DNA of 64,000 nucleotides from Sphingobacterium arenae (GCF_014692505.1 NZ_JACNYK010000002.1:186001-250000); one strand, 5' to 3'. Positions 15,119 to 25,146 are shown, counted from the first letter of the stretch. Notes: generated by a model from the letters alone, not told the origin. A program made the numbers and translations.

Positions 15119-17449
15119 TTATCTTTCTATTTCAGTTTTTTCCGTATTGTCTACTTCTGGTAACGTTATTAAGATTTGTTCATCGCTATCTTCTATATCT
15201 ATCTCTGCTGTTATGCTATCGTTTGGTGCTTCTATTCGAATTCGTGGGCTAGGGCAATTATATTTTTTCTCAATCTCCACTTTCGGGTCCGGAAATTTTC
15301 CTTCGGTCACTCCTAATTCCGGCCGTTTGTAAAGCGCCTCCATAAATGTCGCGTAAATGGGCAACGCTGTTTTAGACCCTTCTCCGGTCTGTGAATTTTT
15401 AAAGCGAATACTCTGCTCATCACACCCTACCCAAACTCCAGCAACTAAGTCTTTGGTAACCCCCATATACCAGCCATCTACATAGTCCGATGAGGTACCT
15501 GTTTTCCCTCCAACTTGATTTTCATTACCAAAGAGATCCCATTCCCACAACGCTTGCGATGTTCCTCCCGGCTCTTCTATTGTACCCCGCAACATATAGG
15601 TCATCAACCAAGCATTCTCCGGGTCTACTACTTGCTTTTCCGTTGTCTGAAAAGACGCAATCAGCTTTCCGCCATTGTCATAAATCTTTGACACCAAAAT
15701 CGGATCGACCCTTTTGCCTTCATTCATAAATGTCGCATAAGCATTCACCATTTCAAATACAGATACATCGTTTGAACCAAGCCCTACCGAAGGTACAGAC
15801 TCCAAGTGGCTCTCAATTCCGACGCGGTGTGCGGTTTCCACAATTTTATCCCAGCCAACGTCTCTCGTTATTTGTGCCGTTATCGTATTTAAAGAACGAG
15901 CCATCGCCCAACGAAGCGACATGTTACGATAAGAAAAACTCCAATCTGCATTTTTAGGCTCCCAAACTTCCTTTTCTCCTTCATTATTTATAAAATCTAA
16001 TCGTACAGGCTTATCTTCATATGTATCACAGGGCTCCATACCATTTTCCAATGCTGTGAGATAAACAAAAGGTTTGAAGGTAGAACCCGCTTGTCGCTTG
16101 GCCTGATTTACATGATCGAATTTATAATAACGGTGGTTAATACCGCCTATCCAAATTTTGATTTCTCCGTTGTAAGGATCCATGGCCATCATTCCTGTAT
16201 TCAACATACTCACATAATGTTTCAGTGAGTCCATCGTTGACATTTCGACGTCCTTTTCTCCCGTCCACGTAAAAACTTTCATTTTTTTTGGCTTTTGCAA
16301 AAGTTGAAACACCTGCTCTTCATCGTCGTCATATTCTTTCATCAATGCGAGATATATCGGTAATTTTCGAGCTTTCTCCTCCAAAAATCCGGGGATTACC
16401 TTTCCATTTTTATCTCGCCAAGGCTCCTCGTCTCGCCAAGTATTATCCAAGCGTTCTTGTAGTCCCTTCATCTGCTTAGCTACCGTTTCTTCTGCCAATT
16501 GCTGCATACGCGAATCAATAGTCGTATATATCTTTAAACCAGCCGTATAAATATCAACGCCTTGTTCTTCACTCCACCTCTCTAACCATTTTTGAACCGC
16601 AGCCCGTAGGTAAGAATCGTTTGTCCCCTCTCGATCAGGGTTGTTGATATTCAAACCTAATGGTTCTTTCGAAAATGTATTGTACTGCTCCCCGTCAATA
16701 TATCCTTCTTTCTGCATCTGCTTCAACACAATATTTCTGCGTTCTATGGATTTATCTGGATTACGGATTGGATTGTAGAGCGTCGTCCCCTTTAACATAC
16801 CAATAAGTACAGCGGATTCAGAGGCAGATAGTGCATTTGGCTGCTTGTTGAAATAGCGTAAAGAAGCTGATTTAATACCATACGCATTGTTACTAAACGA
16901 AACCGTATTCAGGTACATAGTAATAATCTCCTTTTTTTGGTACTTACTTTCCAGTTTATAAGCTGTCATCCACTCTTTAAATTTCGTCACGCCCATACGG
17001 ACAATCGGGATACGACCAAGTAATCCCTGAGACTGATTATATCGTGTACGGTATAAATTCTTTGCAAGCTGTTGTGTGATGGTACTCCCTCCACGCTTAT
17101 CGCCTCGTATTGTAGATAAGACACTAGAGAACAGGCCTATAAAATCCACTCCTCTATGTTTATAAAAACGTACATCTTCGGTCGCAATGAGTGCATTTAA
17201 TATATTTTTTGAAATGCTATCATAGGTAACAGGGTCTCTATCTTCTTCAAAATACCGTCCTATCAATACCGAATCTGCGGTATACAGTTCAGAAGAAACA
17301 CGTAATGTTGGCAGAAGAATATCTTTTTTCGTTGGGGAATATCCAAACAACCATAAAAAGTTAAGCTGCACAGCACATACCAATAGAATAAGGCTATACA
17401 CCGTTATGAAAAAATAACGGAAGAATTTGTTTTTAACCCTTTTAAACAT
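15119..17449 (-). CDS. Penicillin-binding protein 1A (bifunctional transglycosylase/transpeptidase)
   Basis: A 776-residue class A PBP that polymerises and crosslinks peptidoglycan. One membrane anchor lies at residues 12-36. The GT51 domain follows, with catalytic Glu91 in ATEDVRFYKHRG and GGSTITQQLAKN at 120-131. The transpeptidase domain has STFK (Ser456-Lys459), SLN (519-521) and KTG (649-651). The tail after residue 735 is acidic. Length is normal for Bacteroidota PBP1A. It is a single gene: the neighbour downstream is the large exported protein after a 194-bp AT-rich spacer, and rpoN is divergent. The ATG start is followed by positively charged residues typical for a membrane anchor. 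Confidence 0.95.
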   Translation of the reverse strand: MFKRVKNKFFRYFFITVYSLILLVCAVQLNFLWLFGYSPTKKDILLPTLRVSSELYTADSVLIGRYFEEDRDPVTYDSISKNILNALIATEDVRFYKHRGVDFIGLFSSVLSTIRGDKRGGSTITQQLAKNLYRTRYNQSQGLLGRIPIVRMGVTKFKEWMTAYKLESKYQKKEIITMYLNTVSFSNNAYGIKSASLRYFNKQPNALSASESAVLIGMLKGTTLYNPIRNPDKSIERRNIVLKQMQKEGYIDGEQYNTFSKEPLGLNINNPDREGTNDSYLRAAVQKWLERWSEEQGVDIYTAGLKIYTTIDSRMQQLAEETVAKQMKGLQERLDNTWRDEEPWRDKNGKVIPGFLEEKARKLPIYLALMKEYDDDEEQVFQLLQKPKKMKVFTWTGEKDVEMSTMDSLKHYVSMLNTGMMAMDPYNGEIKIWIGGINHRYYKFDHVNQAKRQAGSTFKPFVYLTALENGMEPCDTYEDKPVRLDFINNEGEKEVWEPKNADWSFSYRNMSLRWAMARSLNTITAQITRDVGWDKIVETAHRVGIESHLESVPSVGLGSNDVSVFEMVNAYATFMNEGKRVDPILVSKIYDNGGKLIASFQTTEKQVVDPENAWLMTYMLRGTIEEPGGTSQALWEWDLFGNENQVGGKTGTSSDYVDGWYMGVTKDLVAGVWVGCDEQSIRFKNSQTGEGSKTALPIYATFMEALYKRPELGVTEGKFPDPKVEIEKKYNCPSPRIRIEAPNDSITAEIDIEDSDEQILITLPEVDNTEKTEIER

Positions 17450-17673
17450 ACGGTAAATATGGAAATTGTTTTTTTAAAAACAGCTATGCAAGGCGAAAAA
17501 ACAGAATACGGTTTTTGAAATTAACGTAATTTAACGTTTCCGATATACGCAAATCTCATCTCTATATAAATTACCTATCAATAATTATACCTATGTTAGA
17601 TTGCTCCCAATACGGTACACTTTAGTTTTCTGATTTATTTAAGTATTTTTACCCTGCAAAAGAAGCACAGAGC

Positions 17674-19137
17674 ATGTTAAAACAGACGTTACAGCAAAAG
17701 TTATTACAGAAACTCTCACCTCAACAAATTCAGTTTATAAAACTGTTACAGGTGCCTACCGTTTCTCTCGATGCCCGCATTAAAGAGGAGTTGGAGGAAA
17801 ACCCAGCGTTGGAAGACGGGAGTTTAACAAATATGAATGACCCCGTAGAGGAATACCCAGACCGTGATCCCGATGATAACTTTGAAAACCAAGAAAACGA
17901 CTTTGAGGAAGAATTCAGTGTAGACGAATACATACAAGAAGATGATTATAACGATTATTCTACTAATTACGGAGGCGACGATGACGAAGACAGGAAAGAA
18001 ATCCCTATAGCTGTCCAAGATTCATTCTTCGAGTCATTGCAAAATCAATTGGATTTACTTGCTTTATCAGATAAGGATTATCTTGTCGGACAGCAAATCA
18101 TCGGTAGCCTCGATGATGATGGTTATCTAAGACGTCCGATCCTTTCATTGATTGATGATCTCGCCTTTTCACAAAATGTAATAGCAGAAGAAGCAGAGGT
18201 GGAAACCATACTTAAGTTGATTCAAGATTTTGAACCTGCGGGCATCGGAGCACGTGGCTTACAAGAATGTTTACTTATACAATTACGTAAGAAAGACCAG
18301 AGTAATCCCATCATTAACCAAGCCATTAAAGTTGTAGAAGATTACCTTGAAGAATTCACCAAAAAACATTACGACAAGATCGAAAAACAATTAGGCGTAA
18401 ATTCAGAAGAGCTCAAAGATATCATCAACGAAATACTTAAACTAAATCCGAAACCAGGCGATTCTGGAGCTTCAGCAGGTAAACAACTTCATGTTATTCC
18501 GGATTTCCATATTATGAACAATGATGGAACTCTCCATCTCACACTTAATGGAAGAAATGCACCGGAACTACGCGTGTCTCGTTCCTATCAAGAAATGTTT
18601 GAACACTACGAAAAAGCCGAAAAAACAGATAAGAAAATGAAAGAGGCGGTACAATTTGTCAAGCAAAAACTGGATTCCGCCAAATGGTTTATAGACGCGA
18701 TCAAACAACGACAACAGACCCTGTTAAAGACGATGAACGCGATTATGGAGTATCAGTATGACTATTTTCTTACAGGAGACGAACGACTCCTTAAACCCAT
18801 GATATTAAAAGACATAGCGGACAAGATTGAGATGGACATTTCAACAGTATCACGTGTTGCCAACTCTAAATATGTGCAGACTGAGTTTGGAACTTTTCTC
18901 TTAAAGTCGTTTTTTTCTGAAGCTATCCAAACCGATTCAGGAGAAGAGGTCTCCAATAAAGAAGTAAAGAAAATACTAGAAGAATGTATTGCTAACGAGA
19001 ATAAACGCAAACCGCTGGCAGATGAAAAATTAACAGAAATATTAAAAGAAAAAGGATATACGATTGCCAGACGCACTGTCGCTAAATATCGGGAAGCGAT
19101 GAATATCCCAGTAGCCAGATTGAGGAAGGAGCTTTAA
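17674..19137 (+). CDS. rpoN: RNA polymerase sigma-54 factor
   Basis: A 487-residue sigma-54. Region I (residues 1-48) is Gln/Leu-rich (QQKLLQKLSPQQIQFIKLLQ). A very acidic region II runs from about 48 to 110. The core-binding region follows, then a helix-turn-helix (LKDIADKIEMDISTVSRVANSKYVQ near 372-397) and the RpoN box ARRTVAKYRE at 465-474, which contacts the -24 element. It needs an AAA+ enhancer-binding protein to open promoters; none is encoded in this window. A divergent spacer of 224 bp separates it from PBP1A, and the MFS gene follows 37 bp downstream on the same strand, so read-through is possible. Confidence 0.97.
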   Translation: MLKQTLQQKLLQKLSPQQIQFIKLLQVPTVSLDARIKEELEENPALEDGSLTNMNDPVEEYPDRDPDDNFENQENDFEEEFSVDEYIQEDDYNDYSTNYGGDDDEDRKEIPIAVQDSFFESLQNQLDLLALSDKDYLVGQQIIGSLDDDGYLRRPILSLIDDLAFSQNVIAEEAEVETILKLIQDFEPAGIGARGLQECLLIQLRKKDQSNPIINQAIKVVEDYLEEFTKKHYDKIEKQLGVNSEELKDIINEILKLNPKPGDSGASAGKQLHVIPDFHIMNNDGTLHLTLNGRNAPELRVSRSYQEMFEHYEKAEKTDKKMKEAVQFVKQKLDSAKWFIDAIKQRQQTLLKTMNAIMEYQYDYFLTGDERLLKPMILKDIADKIEMDISTVSRVANSKYVQTEFGTFLLKSFFSEAIQTDSGEEVSNKEVKKILEECIANENKRKPLADEKLTEILKEKGYTIARRTVAKYREAMNIPVARLRKEL

Positions 19138-19174
19138 GCCCTCCTATGGATAACAATAGTTGATTTCCAGGACA

Positions 19175-20341
19175 ATGGACTCGATGGATAAACGGATTGT
19201 ATTTCGCTACTTAATGGCAGGTGGCGCTGCCCTCGCAGTGGTACACGCTTTGGGGCGTTTTTCATTTACCCCTTTGCTCCCCTATTTTATTGACGATCAT
19301 ATGCTAACGATCACACAGGGTGCTGATCTAGCCACGATCAATTATGCGGGCTATTTAATCGGTGCGCTCATTGCTGTGCGTTATTCTGGTCCGAATGTCA
19401 TCAAAAAGTTTTTACTTATTGGTCTTTTAGGAAATGCACTCGTAACTGTTATACAGTGCTTTGTCCCGCAATTTGCCTGGCTTCTAGTTCTTCGTCTATT
19501 TAATGGCGTATCAAACGGAATTGTATTCGTTTTAGCACCCGCTCTACTTTTAGAATGGCTGATTACGAAGAACAAAGCACATCTTAGTGGTTTGGTTTAT
19601 TTTGGTGTGGGAGGTGGGCTTTTGGCTGGTGGTGTCTTAGTAGACAGCACAGCCTCTTATTTTACTGCAGAATATCGTTGGATTCCGGTAGCTATCGTTT
19701 CTTCAGCGTTGGCGATATTTAGTGCTTTTCGTTTCTATCAACTTAAGATACAGCCTATTGATTACAAAGCATCAAATGGAGCTAAAGCTACGCTTTTTGA
19801 TCACCGCAGTATTCCTTTATTTCTCTCGTATATTGGTGCGGGTTTGGGCTACATCCTCCCTATGACATTCCTACCTACCCTTGCTCACGAAACCATGCCC
19901 GCCGATAGTTTACTCGTTAAAAATGTCTGGGCAATCACTTCCCTATCCTCCCTACTTTTTATCCCTTTATGGAACGGGATTGGTCATCGATTCGGAGATC
20001 GGATTAGCTTAATCTATACCTATATTTTACAGGCACTTGGTGTGGGTTCGATATTGTTGTTTCCCTCCACCTGGGGCATCTTAATTTGTGCCGTTTTTAT
20101 TGGCGGTAGTTTTTTAGGGTCTGTCATGTGTACACAACGGTTGGCCCGATACTTTCAACCGCATCAGGGGCCGAGATTATCCGCTGCACTTATCGCCATT
20201 TACGCCGGATCACAGCTCATTGGCCCTTGGCTTGCTAAAGTGTGGATTGAGTATGGGGGAACCTTATTGCAGAGTTTTGCTCTAGGGTTAGGTGCTTTTA
20301 TCTGGGGGTTATTCTGGACATGGCGAACGCCTAAAGCATAA
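19175..20341 (+). CDS. MFS transporter, YbfB/YjiJ-like
   Basis: A 388-residue integral membrane protein with about twelve hydrophobic segments, of the major facilitator YbfB/YjiJ type (an opening such as GGAALAVVHALGRFSFTPLLPYF is typical). The substrate is not known for this family. The start is uncertain: TTG at 19160, ATG at 19175 and ATG at 19184 are in frame. I chose 19175 because CCAGGA lies a few bases upstream. It follows rpoN by 37 bp. There is no neighbouring pathway gene to hint at a substrate. The central loop after TM6 carries a few charged residues, as usual for MFS proteins. Confidence 0.88.
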   Translation: MDSMDKRIVFRYLMAGGAALAVVHALGRFSFTPLLPYFIDDHMLTITQGADLATINYAGYLIGALIAVRYSGPNVIKKFLLIGLLGNALVTVIQCFVPQFAWLLVLRLFNGVSNGIVFVLAPALLLEWLITKNKAHLSGLVYFGVGGGLLAGGVLVDSTASYFTAEYRWIPVAIVSSALAIFSAFRFYQLKIQPIDYKASNGAKATLFDHRSIPLFLSYIGAGLGYILPMTFLPTLAHETMPADSLLVKNVWAITSLSSLLFIPLWNGIGHRFGDRISLIYTYILQALGVGSILLFPSTWGILICAVFIGGSFLGSVMCTQRLARYFQPHQGPRLSAALIAIYAGSQLIGPWLAKVWIEYGGTLLQSFALGLGAFIWGLFWTWRTPKA

Positions 20342-20787
20342 AACACGAAGTATGGACAAGCTGCGACCACCTATTATTGATTTGTCCCCACACCGAATGT
20401 TGCATCAAAAATACCAAAAGCAAGACTATGATTATTCTATAATTACTTTTAAGTTAAAAGTAAAGACCAATGATTCCGACGACACCTCTAGATTCGCACC
20501 TTTAATCATCCAGTATAAATCAAGTAGAGATCAAGTAAGGATGAAGTATGGATGAAGTACCATTTGCAATGTACTTAATTTGTATTGGATGCTTAGTGAT
20601 ATTCTATGATCTTCCCTTACGTCCTGTAAAAACAGAACCAAAAATTAACTATTAAGTTAATTATGAGTGGTTCTAAAATACCAAAAGATCAAATCGGCGA
20701 CTGACCACCGCTAATAATCCGTTTAAATATAAAAACGAACCTTTTCAACAAAGCATTGTTCTTATTAATGGAAACAAAAAAAATAAA
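20342..20787. other. 446-bp spacer with several short repeats, upstream of ku
   Basis: No convincing gene. A 67-codon frame from ATG at 20352 to 20555 has no recognisable content. The spacer holds an inverted repeat TTACTTTTA-AGT-TAAAAGTAA (20443-20463), tandem units of about 11 bp (AAGGATGAAGT, ATGGATGAAGT) near 20528-20560, a repeat of GAAGTATGGA at 20347 and 20543, and a 41-bp double palindrome at 20634-20674. The ku promoter presumably lies in the last 150 bp. Confidence 0.5.
20634..20674. repeat. Nested inverted repeat upstream of ku
   Basis: AGAACCA (20634-20640) pairs with TGGTTCT (20668-20674), and inside it ATTAACT (20644-20650) pairs with AGTTAAT (20655-20661) around ATTA. The two arms share a centre within a few bases. 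It is 113 bp upstream of the ku start. Confidence 0.6.
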
Positions 20788-21543
20788 ATGAGAGCTATTT
20801 GGACCGGAGCAATAGGATTTGGATTGGTTAATATCCCCGTTAAGATATATAGTGCTGTGCAAAGCAGTTCATTAGATTTAGATATGTTGGATAGAAAAGA
20901 TAAATCGAACATCAGATACAAACGTGTAAACGAGAGTACGGGCAAGGAAGTCAAATGGGAAAATATTGTCAAAGGGTACTTGCTTAAAGATAAGTACGTG
21001 ATTTTAGAAGATACCGACTTCGAAGAGGCCAGTCCTGAGAAAAACAAAATGATTAATCTGCATTCTTTTGTCAAGATGGATGAAATAGATAGTATTTATT
21101 TTGATACGCCCTATTATTTAGAACCTCAAAAAGGAGGAACGAAAGCGTACCAACTTCTCCTTAAAGCCCTTGATAAAAGTAAAACGGCGGGATTAGGTTC
21201 CTTTGTCATGCGCAATGTAGAACATCTTGTCATTGTGAAACCCTATGAAAATATGCTATTGCTCAATAAAATTAGGTTTGAAGAAGAAATCCGATCAACG
21301 GATGATTTAACGTTACCGGGTAGTACGCGATTAAAAAAAGAGGAGATGGATATGGCCCTTCAACTCATCAAACAGCATAGTCAACCTTTTGATATATCAA
21401 AATATAAAAATGAATATACGAGTGAGTTGTTGAAAATTATTAAACAAAAGGCTAAAGGAAAACACACCTCCATTCGTAGAATGAAAGTGGAGAATACGAA
21501 ATCAACAGACTTATTAAATAAATTGAAGGCGAGTTTAGCCTAA
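20788..21543 (+). CDS. ku: Non-homologous end-joining protein Ku
   Basis: A 251-residue bacterial Ku. The opening MRAIWTGAIGFGLVNIPVKIY and the DKSNIRYKRVNESTGKEV and KGYLLKDKYVILEDTDFE segments are diagnostic of the Ku core, which forms a homodimeric ring that slides onto double-strand ends and recruits LigD. The tail (KAKGKHTSIRRMKVENTKSTDLLNKL) is short and basic, as in single-Ku bacteria. It is convergent with ligD, and the stop codons overlap by four bases (21540-21543). Ku and LigD are thus neighbours but not an operon, so their expression need not be coupled. An unusual nested inverted repeat precedes the gene. Confidence 0.96.
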   Translation: MRAIWTGAIGFGLVNIPVKIYSAVQSSSLDLDMLDRKDKSNIRYKRVNESTGKEVKWENIVKGYLLKDKYVILEDTDFEEASPEKNKMINLHSFVKMDEIDSIYFDTPYYLEPQKGGTKAYQLLLKALDKSKTAGLGSFVMRNVEHLVIVKPYENMLLLNKIRFEEEIRSTDDLTLPGSTRLKKEEMDMALQLIKQHSQPFDISKYKNEYTSELLKIIKQKAKGKHTSIRRMKVENTKSTDLLNKLKASLA

Positions 21544-24017
21544 AGTTTAGCGAGCACTTGTTTTATATTGACTACGCTATCCCACAAAGTTTTCCAAGGA
21601 TCGTCTACCTCTTTTACCCGTTTTAACATCGTCTTGATATTGTAATCAGCAATATGCAGTTTAGGCGTTAATTCGTCCCATCGCAACGGCGCACTGACGG
21701 TCGCCCCTTCTTTGGGGCGTAAAGAATAAGGTGCCGCAATGGTCTGCCCGCGTCTGTTCTGCAAAAAATCCAAATAAATCATCCCCTTTCTTTTTTTTGG
21801 ATCTCGTACTAGGCTTGTCGTATCAGGATGTCTTTCTTGAACCATTTGAGCTATTAGCTCAATAAAATCCCTCGCAACATCGTACGTATACTTCTTTTTT
21901 AAATAGACGTAAATGTGGAATCCCGTAGATCCGGAAGTTTTCAAAAAAGCCGGAACTTTCAGTTCCTCAAAAGTTTCGTACGCTGTCGTCGCCACCTGTA
22001 TAAGCTCTTGAAAATCGGCGCCGTTGGGATCTAGATCCAATACGGCAAAGTCCGGGTGTTCGGGCTTTTGATAGGAAGAAAGCCAGGGATTAACTTCAAT
22101 AGAGCCCAGATTGGCAATATAAAGAAGGGTTGCCTTATCGTTACAAATAATATAATCTGTTTCTTTGCCGGTGCTTTCAGAATGTATCGGAGCTGTTTTT
22201 ACCCAACGAGGAATATTGTCCGTATCTACGTCTTTTTGAAAAAAACCCTCTGCGGCGATCCCGTTTGGAAAGCGGTGCATAGATATCGGTTTATTCTTAA
22301 TAAACGGAAGAATATAATCCGCCATTTGTTCATAATACGCAATCATCTGCCCTTTGATGTAATGCTCTTTGGGCCAATATTCCTTGTTTAAATTCGTGAG
22401 TTGTACCTTTTTACGACCTATCGTTATTAAATCTTCATTCTTTTCATTTTTCATAGAACTCTCCTTTTCAATTTCTTCTGCATCTTTATCCTGTCGCAAC
22501 CCTTTGAATACAGGGTGGCGTAAACGACCATCTGTCGTCCACTCGCTATAGTACACTTCACATACCAGCAACGGCCGTAGCCAAGTAACTTCTTTCTCTT
22601 TCGCTACCGTCACTTCTTCCTCAAAAGGTTTATATCCGCTCTCATGCTTGTGCATAGTGGTATATATATCTTTAAGACTCTTTGTATTGAATCCCGTACC
22701 GCAATTACCTATATACACAAGCTCTCCGTCTCGATAATAGCCTAATACCAAAGCTCCAAAAAATGAGCGGCTTCCTTGGGGTAATGTATAACCGCATATA
22801 ATGGCTTCCTGACTATTCCGTAACTTGAATTTTGACCAGAAACTACTGCGTTTACCTTGCAAGTAGCTACTATTTACATCTTTTGCAATAATTCCTTCCC
22901 ATTGTTGCTCTCCGGCTTTGATTTTAACTTGTTGGGCCGTCCCTTGCAGAATCTGCGTTAACTGAACAATTTTAGATTTCTTTATCCGACGGAACAACAA
23001 CGTCAATAATTCTTCCCGTTCTTTAAGCGCATAATCTGTAACATATTCGTCCTCTAAACGAAGTATATCAAAAACATAATAGTGCAACATGAGGTTACTC
23101 GGAATCGGTTCCCCGCTGGCTATCAACTGAAAATGTGGCTTTCTTTGTTTATTCTCGATAACAAGTTCTCCATCAAGCCACACATGTCTGTCCAAGGAAG
23201 ATAGATCTGTTACCAAAGAAGGAAATAACGTATTCATGTCTTTCCCGTTACGTGAATAAAGTTGAACGCCGGTTTCGTTCCGTACCGCAAGAATACGAAA
23301 CCCATCATATTTTTTTTCGTACCGCCATTCCCTTCCTTCAGGGAGCTGTTCCACCAATTTTGCCAACATAGGTTTCGGAAATCCTTCCGTTTTGTTTTTT
23401 TGACTAACTTTGGGAAGCTTTTTTGGAGCACTACCTTTCTTCTCCTTTTTAAAGTCGACGCCAGCTTGCTTAATCTTTCTTTGCACATTATCCTCGCTAT
23501 TGTAGGGTTCATCCCATGCATACCGATCTTTATGCTTTATAAGTAACCAGGCATTATCCTCCTGCCCTTTCATCTGCACTAACGCAAATTCACCGCGAAG
23601 AATATGACCATGTAATTTAAATTTGAGGGAACCTTTTTCTAAGTCTTGCAAAAATTCTTTTGCATTCTTTGCTGTCGTAAATTCATAGTATCCTGAATCA
23701 AAAATAGTAACCACACCCGCACCATAATTACCTTTTGGAATAATTCCCTCAAAAGAGGCATAATCTATGGGATGATCTTCGACTTGCATAGCTAACCGTT
23801 TATCTTTAGGATACAATGAAGGTCCCTTGGGAACTGCCCAGCTTTTCAAAACACCATCCAGTTCCAACCGAAAATCATAATGTAAGCGAGAAGCGTGATG
23901 CCGCTGTATCACGAACCGTAATTTTTTTTGTTTACTTTTATTGTCGTTGCTGCCACCCTTCGGTTCGTGCGTCTGCTTGAAATTCCTTTTCTTTTTATAA
24001 TCTGCCAGCTTTGCCAT
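21540..24017 (-). CDS. ligD: ATP-dependent DNA ligase D (NHEJ)
   Basis: An 825-residue three-domain end-joining enzyme in the order phosphoesterase, ligase, polymerase. The PE domain (about 1-185) has HHASRLHYDFRLELDG at 40-55 and the EDHPIDYASFEG motif. The ligase domain (about 210-520) has EKKYDGFR with Lys236 as the nucleotidyl-accepting residue, and DGELVI. The primase-polymerase domain (about 535-825) has FAVLDLDPNG near 655. This order is the Pseudomonas-type one; mycobacterial LigD starts with the polymerase. LigD trims, fills and seals double-strand breaks with Ku. It is convergent to ku with a four-base overlap, and the 3' ends may interfere by antisense transcription. Confidence 0.96.
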   Translation of the reverse strand: MAKLADYKKKRNFKQTHEPKGGSNDNKSKQKKLRFVIQRHHASRLHYDFRLELDGVLKSWAVPKGPSLYPKDKRLAMQVEDHPIDYASFEGIIPKGNYGAGVVTIFDSGYYEFTTAKNAKEFLQDLEKGSLKFKLHGHILRGEFALVQMKGQEDNAWLLIKHKDRYAWDEPYNSEDNVQRKIKQAGVDFKKEKKGSAPKKLPKVSQKNKTEGFPKPMLAKLVEQLPEGREWRYEKKYDGFRILAVRNETGVQLYSRNGKDMNTLFPSLVTDLSSLDRHVWLDGELVIENKQRKPHFQLIASGEPIPSNLMLHYYVFDILRLEDEYVTDYALKEREELLTLLFRRIKKSKIVQLTQILQGTAQQVKIKAGEQQWEGIIAKDVNSSYLQGKRSSFWSKFKLRNSQEAIICGYTLPQGSRSFFGALVLGYYRDGELVYIGNCGTGFNTKSLKDIYTTMHKHESGYKPFEEEVTVAKEKEVTWLRPLLVCEVYYSEWTTDGRLRHPVFKGLRQDKDAEEIEKESSMKNEKNEDLITIGRKKVQLTNLNKEYWPKEHYIKGQMIAYYEQMADYILPFIKNKPISMHRFPNGIAAEGFFQKDVDTDNIPRWVKTAPIHSESTGKETDYIICNDKATLLYIANLGSIEVNPWLSSYQKPEHPDFAVLDLDPNGADFQELIQVATTAYETFEELKVPAFLKTSGSTGFHIYVYLKKKYTYDVARDFIELIAQMVQERHPDTTSLVRDPKKRKGMIYLDFLQNRRGQTIAAPYSLRPKEGATVSAPLRWDELTPKLHIADYNIKTMLKRVKEVDDPWKTLWDSVVNIKQVLAKL

Positions 24018-24226
24018 ACCTGTTTTTTATGGAAATAAACAAGCTGCTCTTCATAAGGTTTTAAAGTCTCTAGGCTTATCCAGATATCTTCGAAACTTTT
24101 TCCATAGGCAACTATTATAAAAACTTGCCTTATGCAAAGTCCCCTATTCAAAAAATTATATAATATTGTATGACGAAAGGCTATAAAAGTATCGTAAAGG
24201 ATGATGTTAATATAAAAAAAGATATA

Positions 24227-24889
24227 ATGAAAAGAAACATAGCACATTTTGCTTGGGCAGCTTCGTTATTAGTCGCCCTGCTGTTAAACACCCCTCATGT
24301 AATCGCGTATAATAACAATACAGATATTATATCCACTAAACAAGACAGTAGTCAAGATATTGAAAAATTACTTGCGCATTACGAAGAGACTGCATTGCAT
24401 CTAAAGAAGAGTGTGGACGGACTTACAGAAGAACAGTTGCGTTTCAGTCCCGGAGAAGACCAATGGTCTATTAACCAATGTCTAGAACACATCATTTTAT
24501 CAGAGCCGATGATTTTTGCTATGTTTAAACAGGAAATTTCAAAACCTAATCTGTCTGAAACCCCTCCAAAACCAAGCAACAGCGACGAAGAAATTATCAA
24601 TAGCATCACAGACAGAAGTGAAAAATATCAAGCCCCTGAGATGCTTAAACCTACCGGAAAATACAAAAATGTAAAGGAGGCTTTGACAGCTTTCGAAGTC
24701 GGAAGAGGAGAAATTATCAATTACATCAAAAATGCTGATATAAATGCATTAAGAACCCACACCAGCCAAGGGCCAACAGGTCGAGTAGATGGTTATCAAA
24801 ACTTGCTGTTTATAACATCGCATTCGGACAGACATATTTTACAGATAGAAGAAATTAAAGCGCATCCTAATTATCCAAAAAATAAATAA
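24227..24889 (+). CDS. Exported DinB-superfamily protein
   Basis: A 220-residue protein from the ATG at 24227, which begins a signal peptide (MKRNIAHFAWAASLLVALLL); the frame is open 19 codons further upstream. The mature part is a DinB/YfiT-type four-helix bundle: LLAHYEETALHLKKSVDGLTEEQL, then PGEDQWSINQCLEHIILSE with the first metal-type His, and HSDRHILQIEEIK with the HxxxH-like pair. DinB-fold proteins are often metal-dependent thiol transferases or hydrolases; here the protein would be periplasmic. Function is not known. A strong terminator follows at 25003. A second DinB-fold gene lies on the far side of the eRF1-like gene. Confidence 0.82.
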   Translation: MKRNIAHFAWAASLLVALLLNTPHVIAYNNNTDIISTKQDSSQDIEKLLAHYEETALHLKKSVDGLTEEQLRFSPGEDQWSINQCLEHIILSEPMIFAMFKQEISKPNLSETPPKPSNSDEEIINSITDRSEKYQAPEMLKPTGKYKNVKEALTAFEVGRGEIINYIKNADINALRTHTSQGPTGRVDGYQNLLFITSHSDRHILQIEEIKAHPNYPKNK

Positions 24890-25002
24890 CACACAAGATT
24901 CGTTAAAAACTGTTAATCAAAAGTCATTCTATAATAACAACATATTATACGCCGTTAAATAAGTACTTCGTAATTTAGGTTTATAATTGGTTGATTAGTT
25001 TA

Positions 25003-25036
25003 AAAATACTGGAGTTCCCTACTCCAGTATTTTTTT
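25003..25036 (+). terminator. Terminator after the exported DinB-fold gene
   Basis: ATACTGGAGT/ACTCCAGTAT (25006-25015 and 25021-25030) with a five-base loop and a T-run. The 30 bases ahead of it (from 24971, TAATTTAGGTT) are repeated at 26331 before a related terminator. Confidence 0.88.
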
Positions 25037-25146
25037 GTTTCATACTTATCAAATTTTTCTAAACATCTCGTTCTTTACACTGTTTCATATATATGCTACA
25101 TACAACATAACAGAAAAAATCAATGCATTCATTAAAAACATCTATT

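Noticed and set aside
20352..20555. Small gene of 67 codons downstream of the MFS transporter
   Set aside because: No signal, domain or conserved pattern; it spans an inverted repeat and tandem repeats and lacks a ribosome-binding site.
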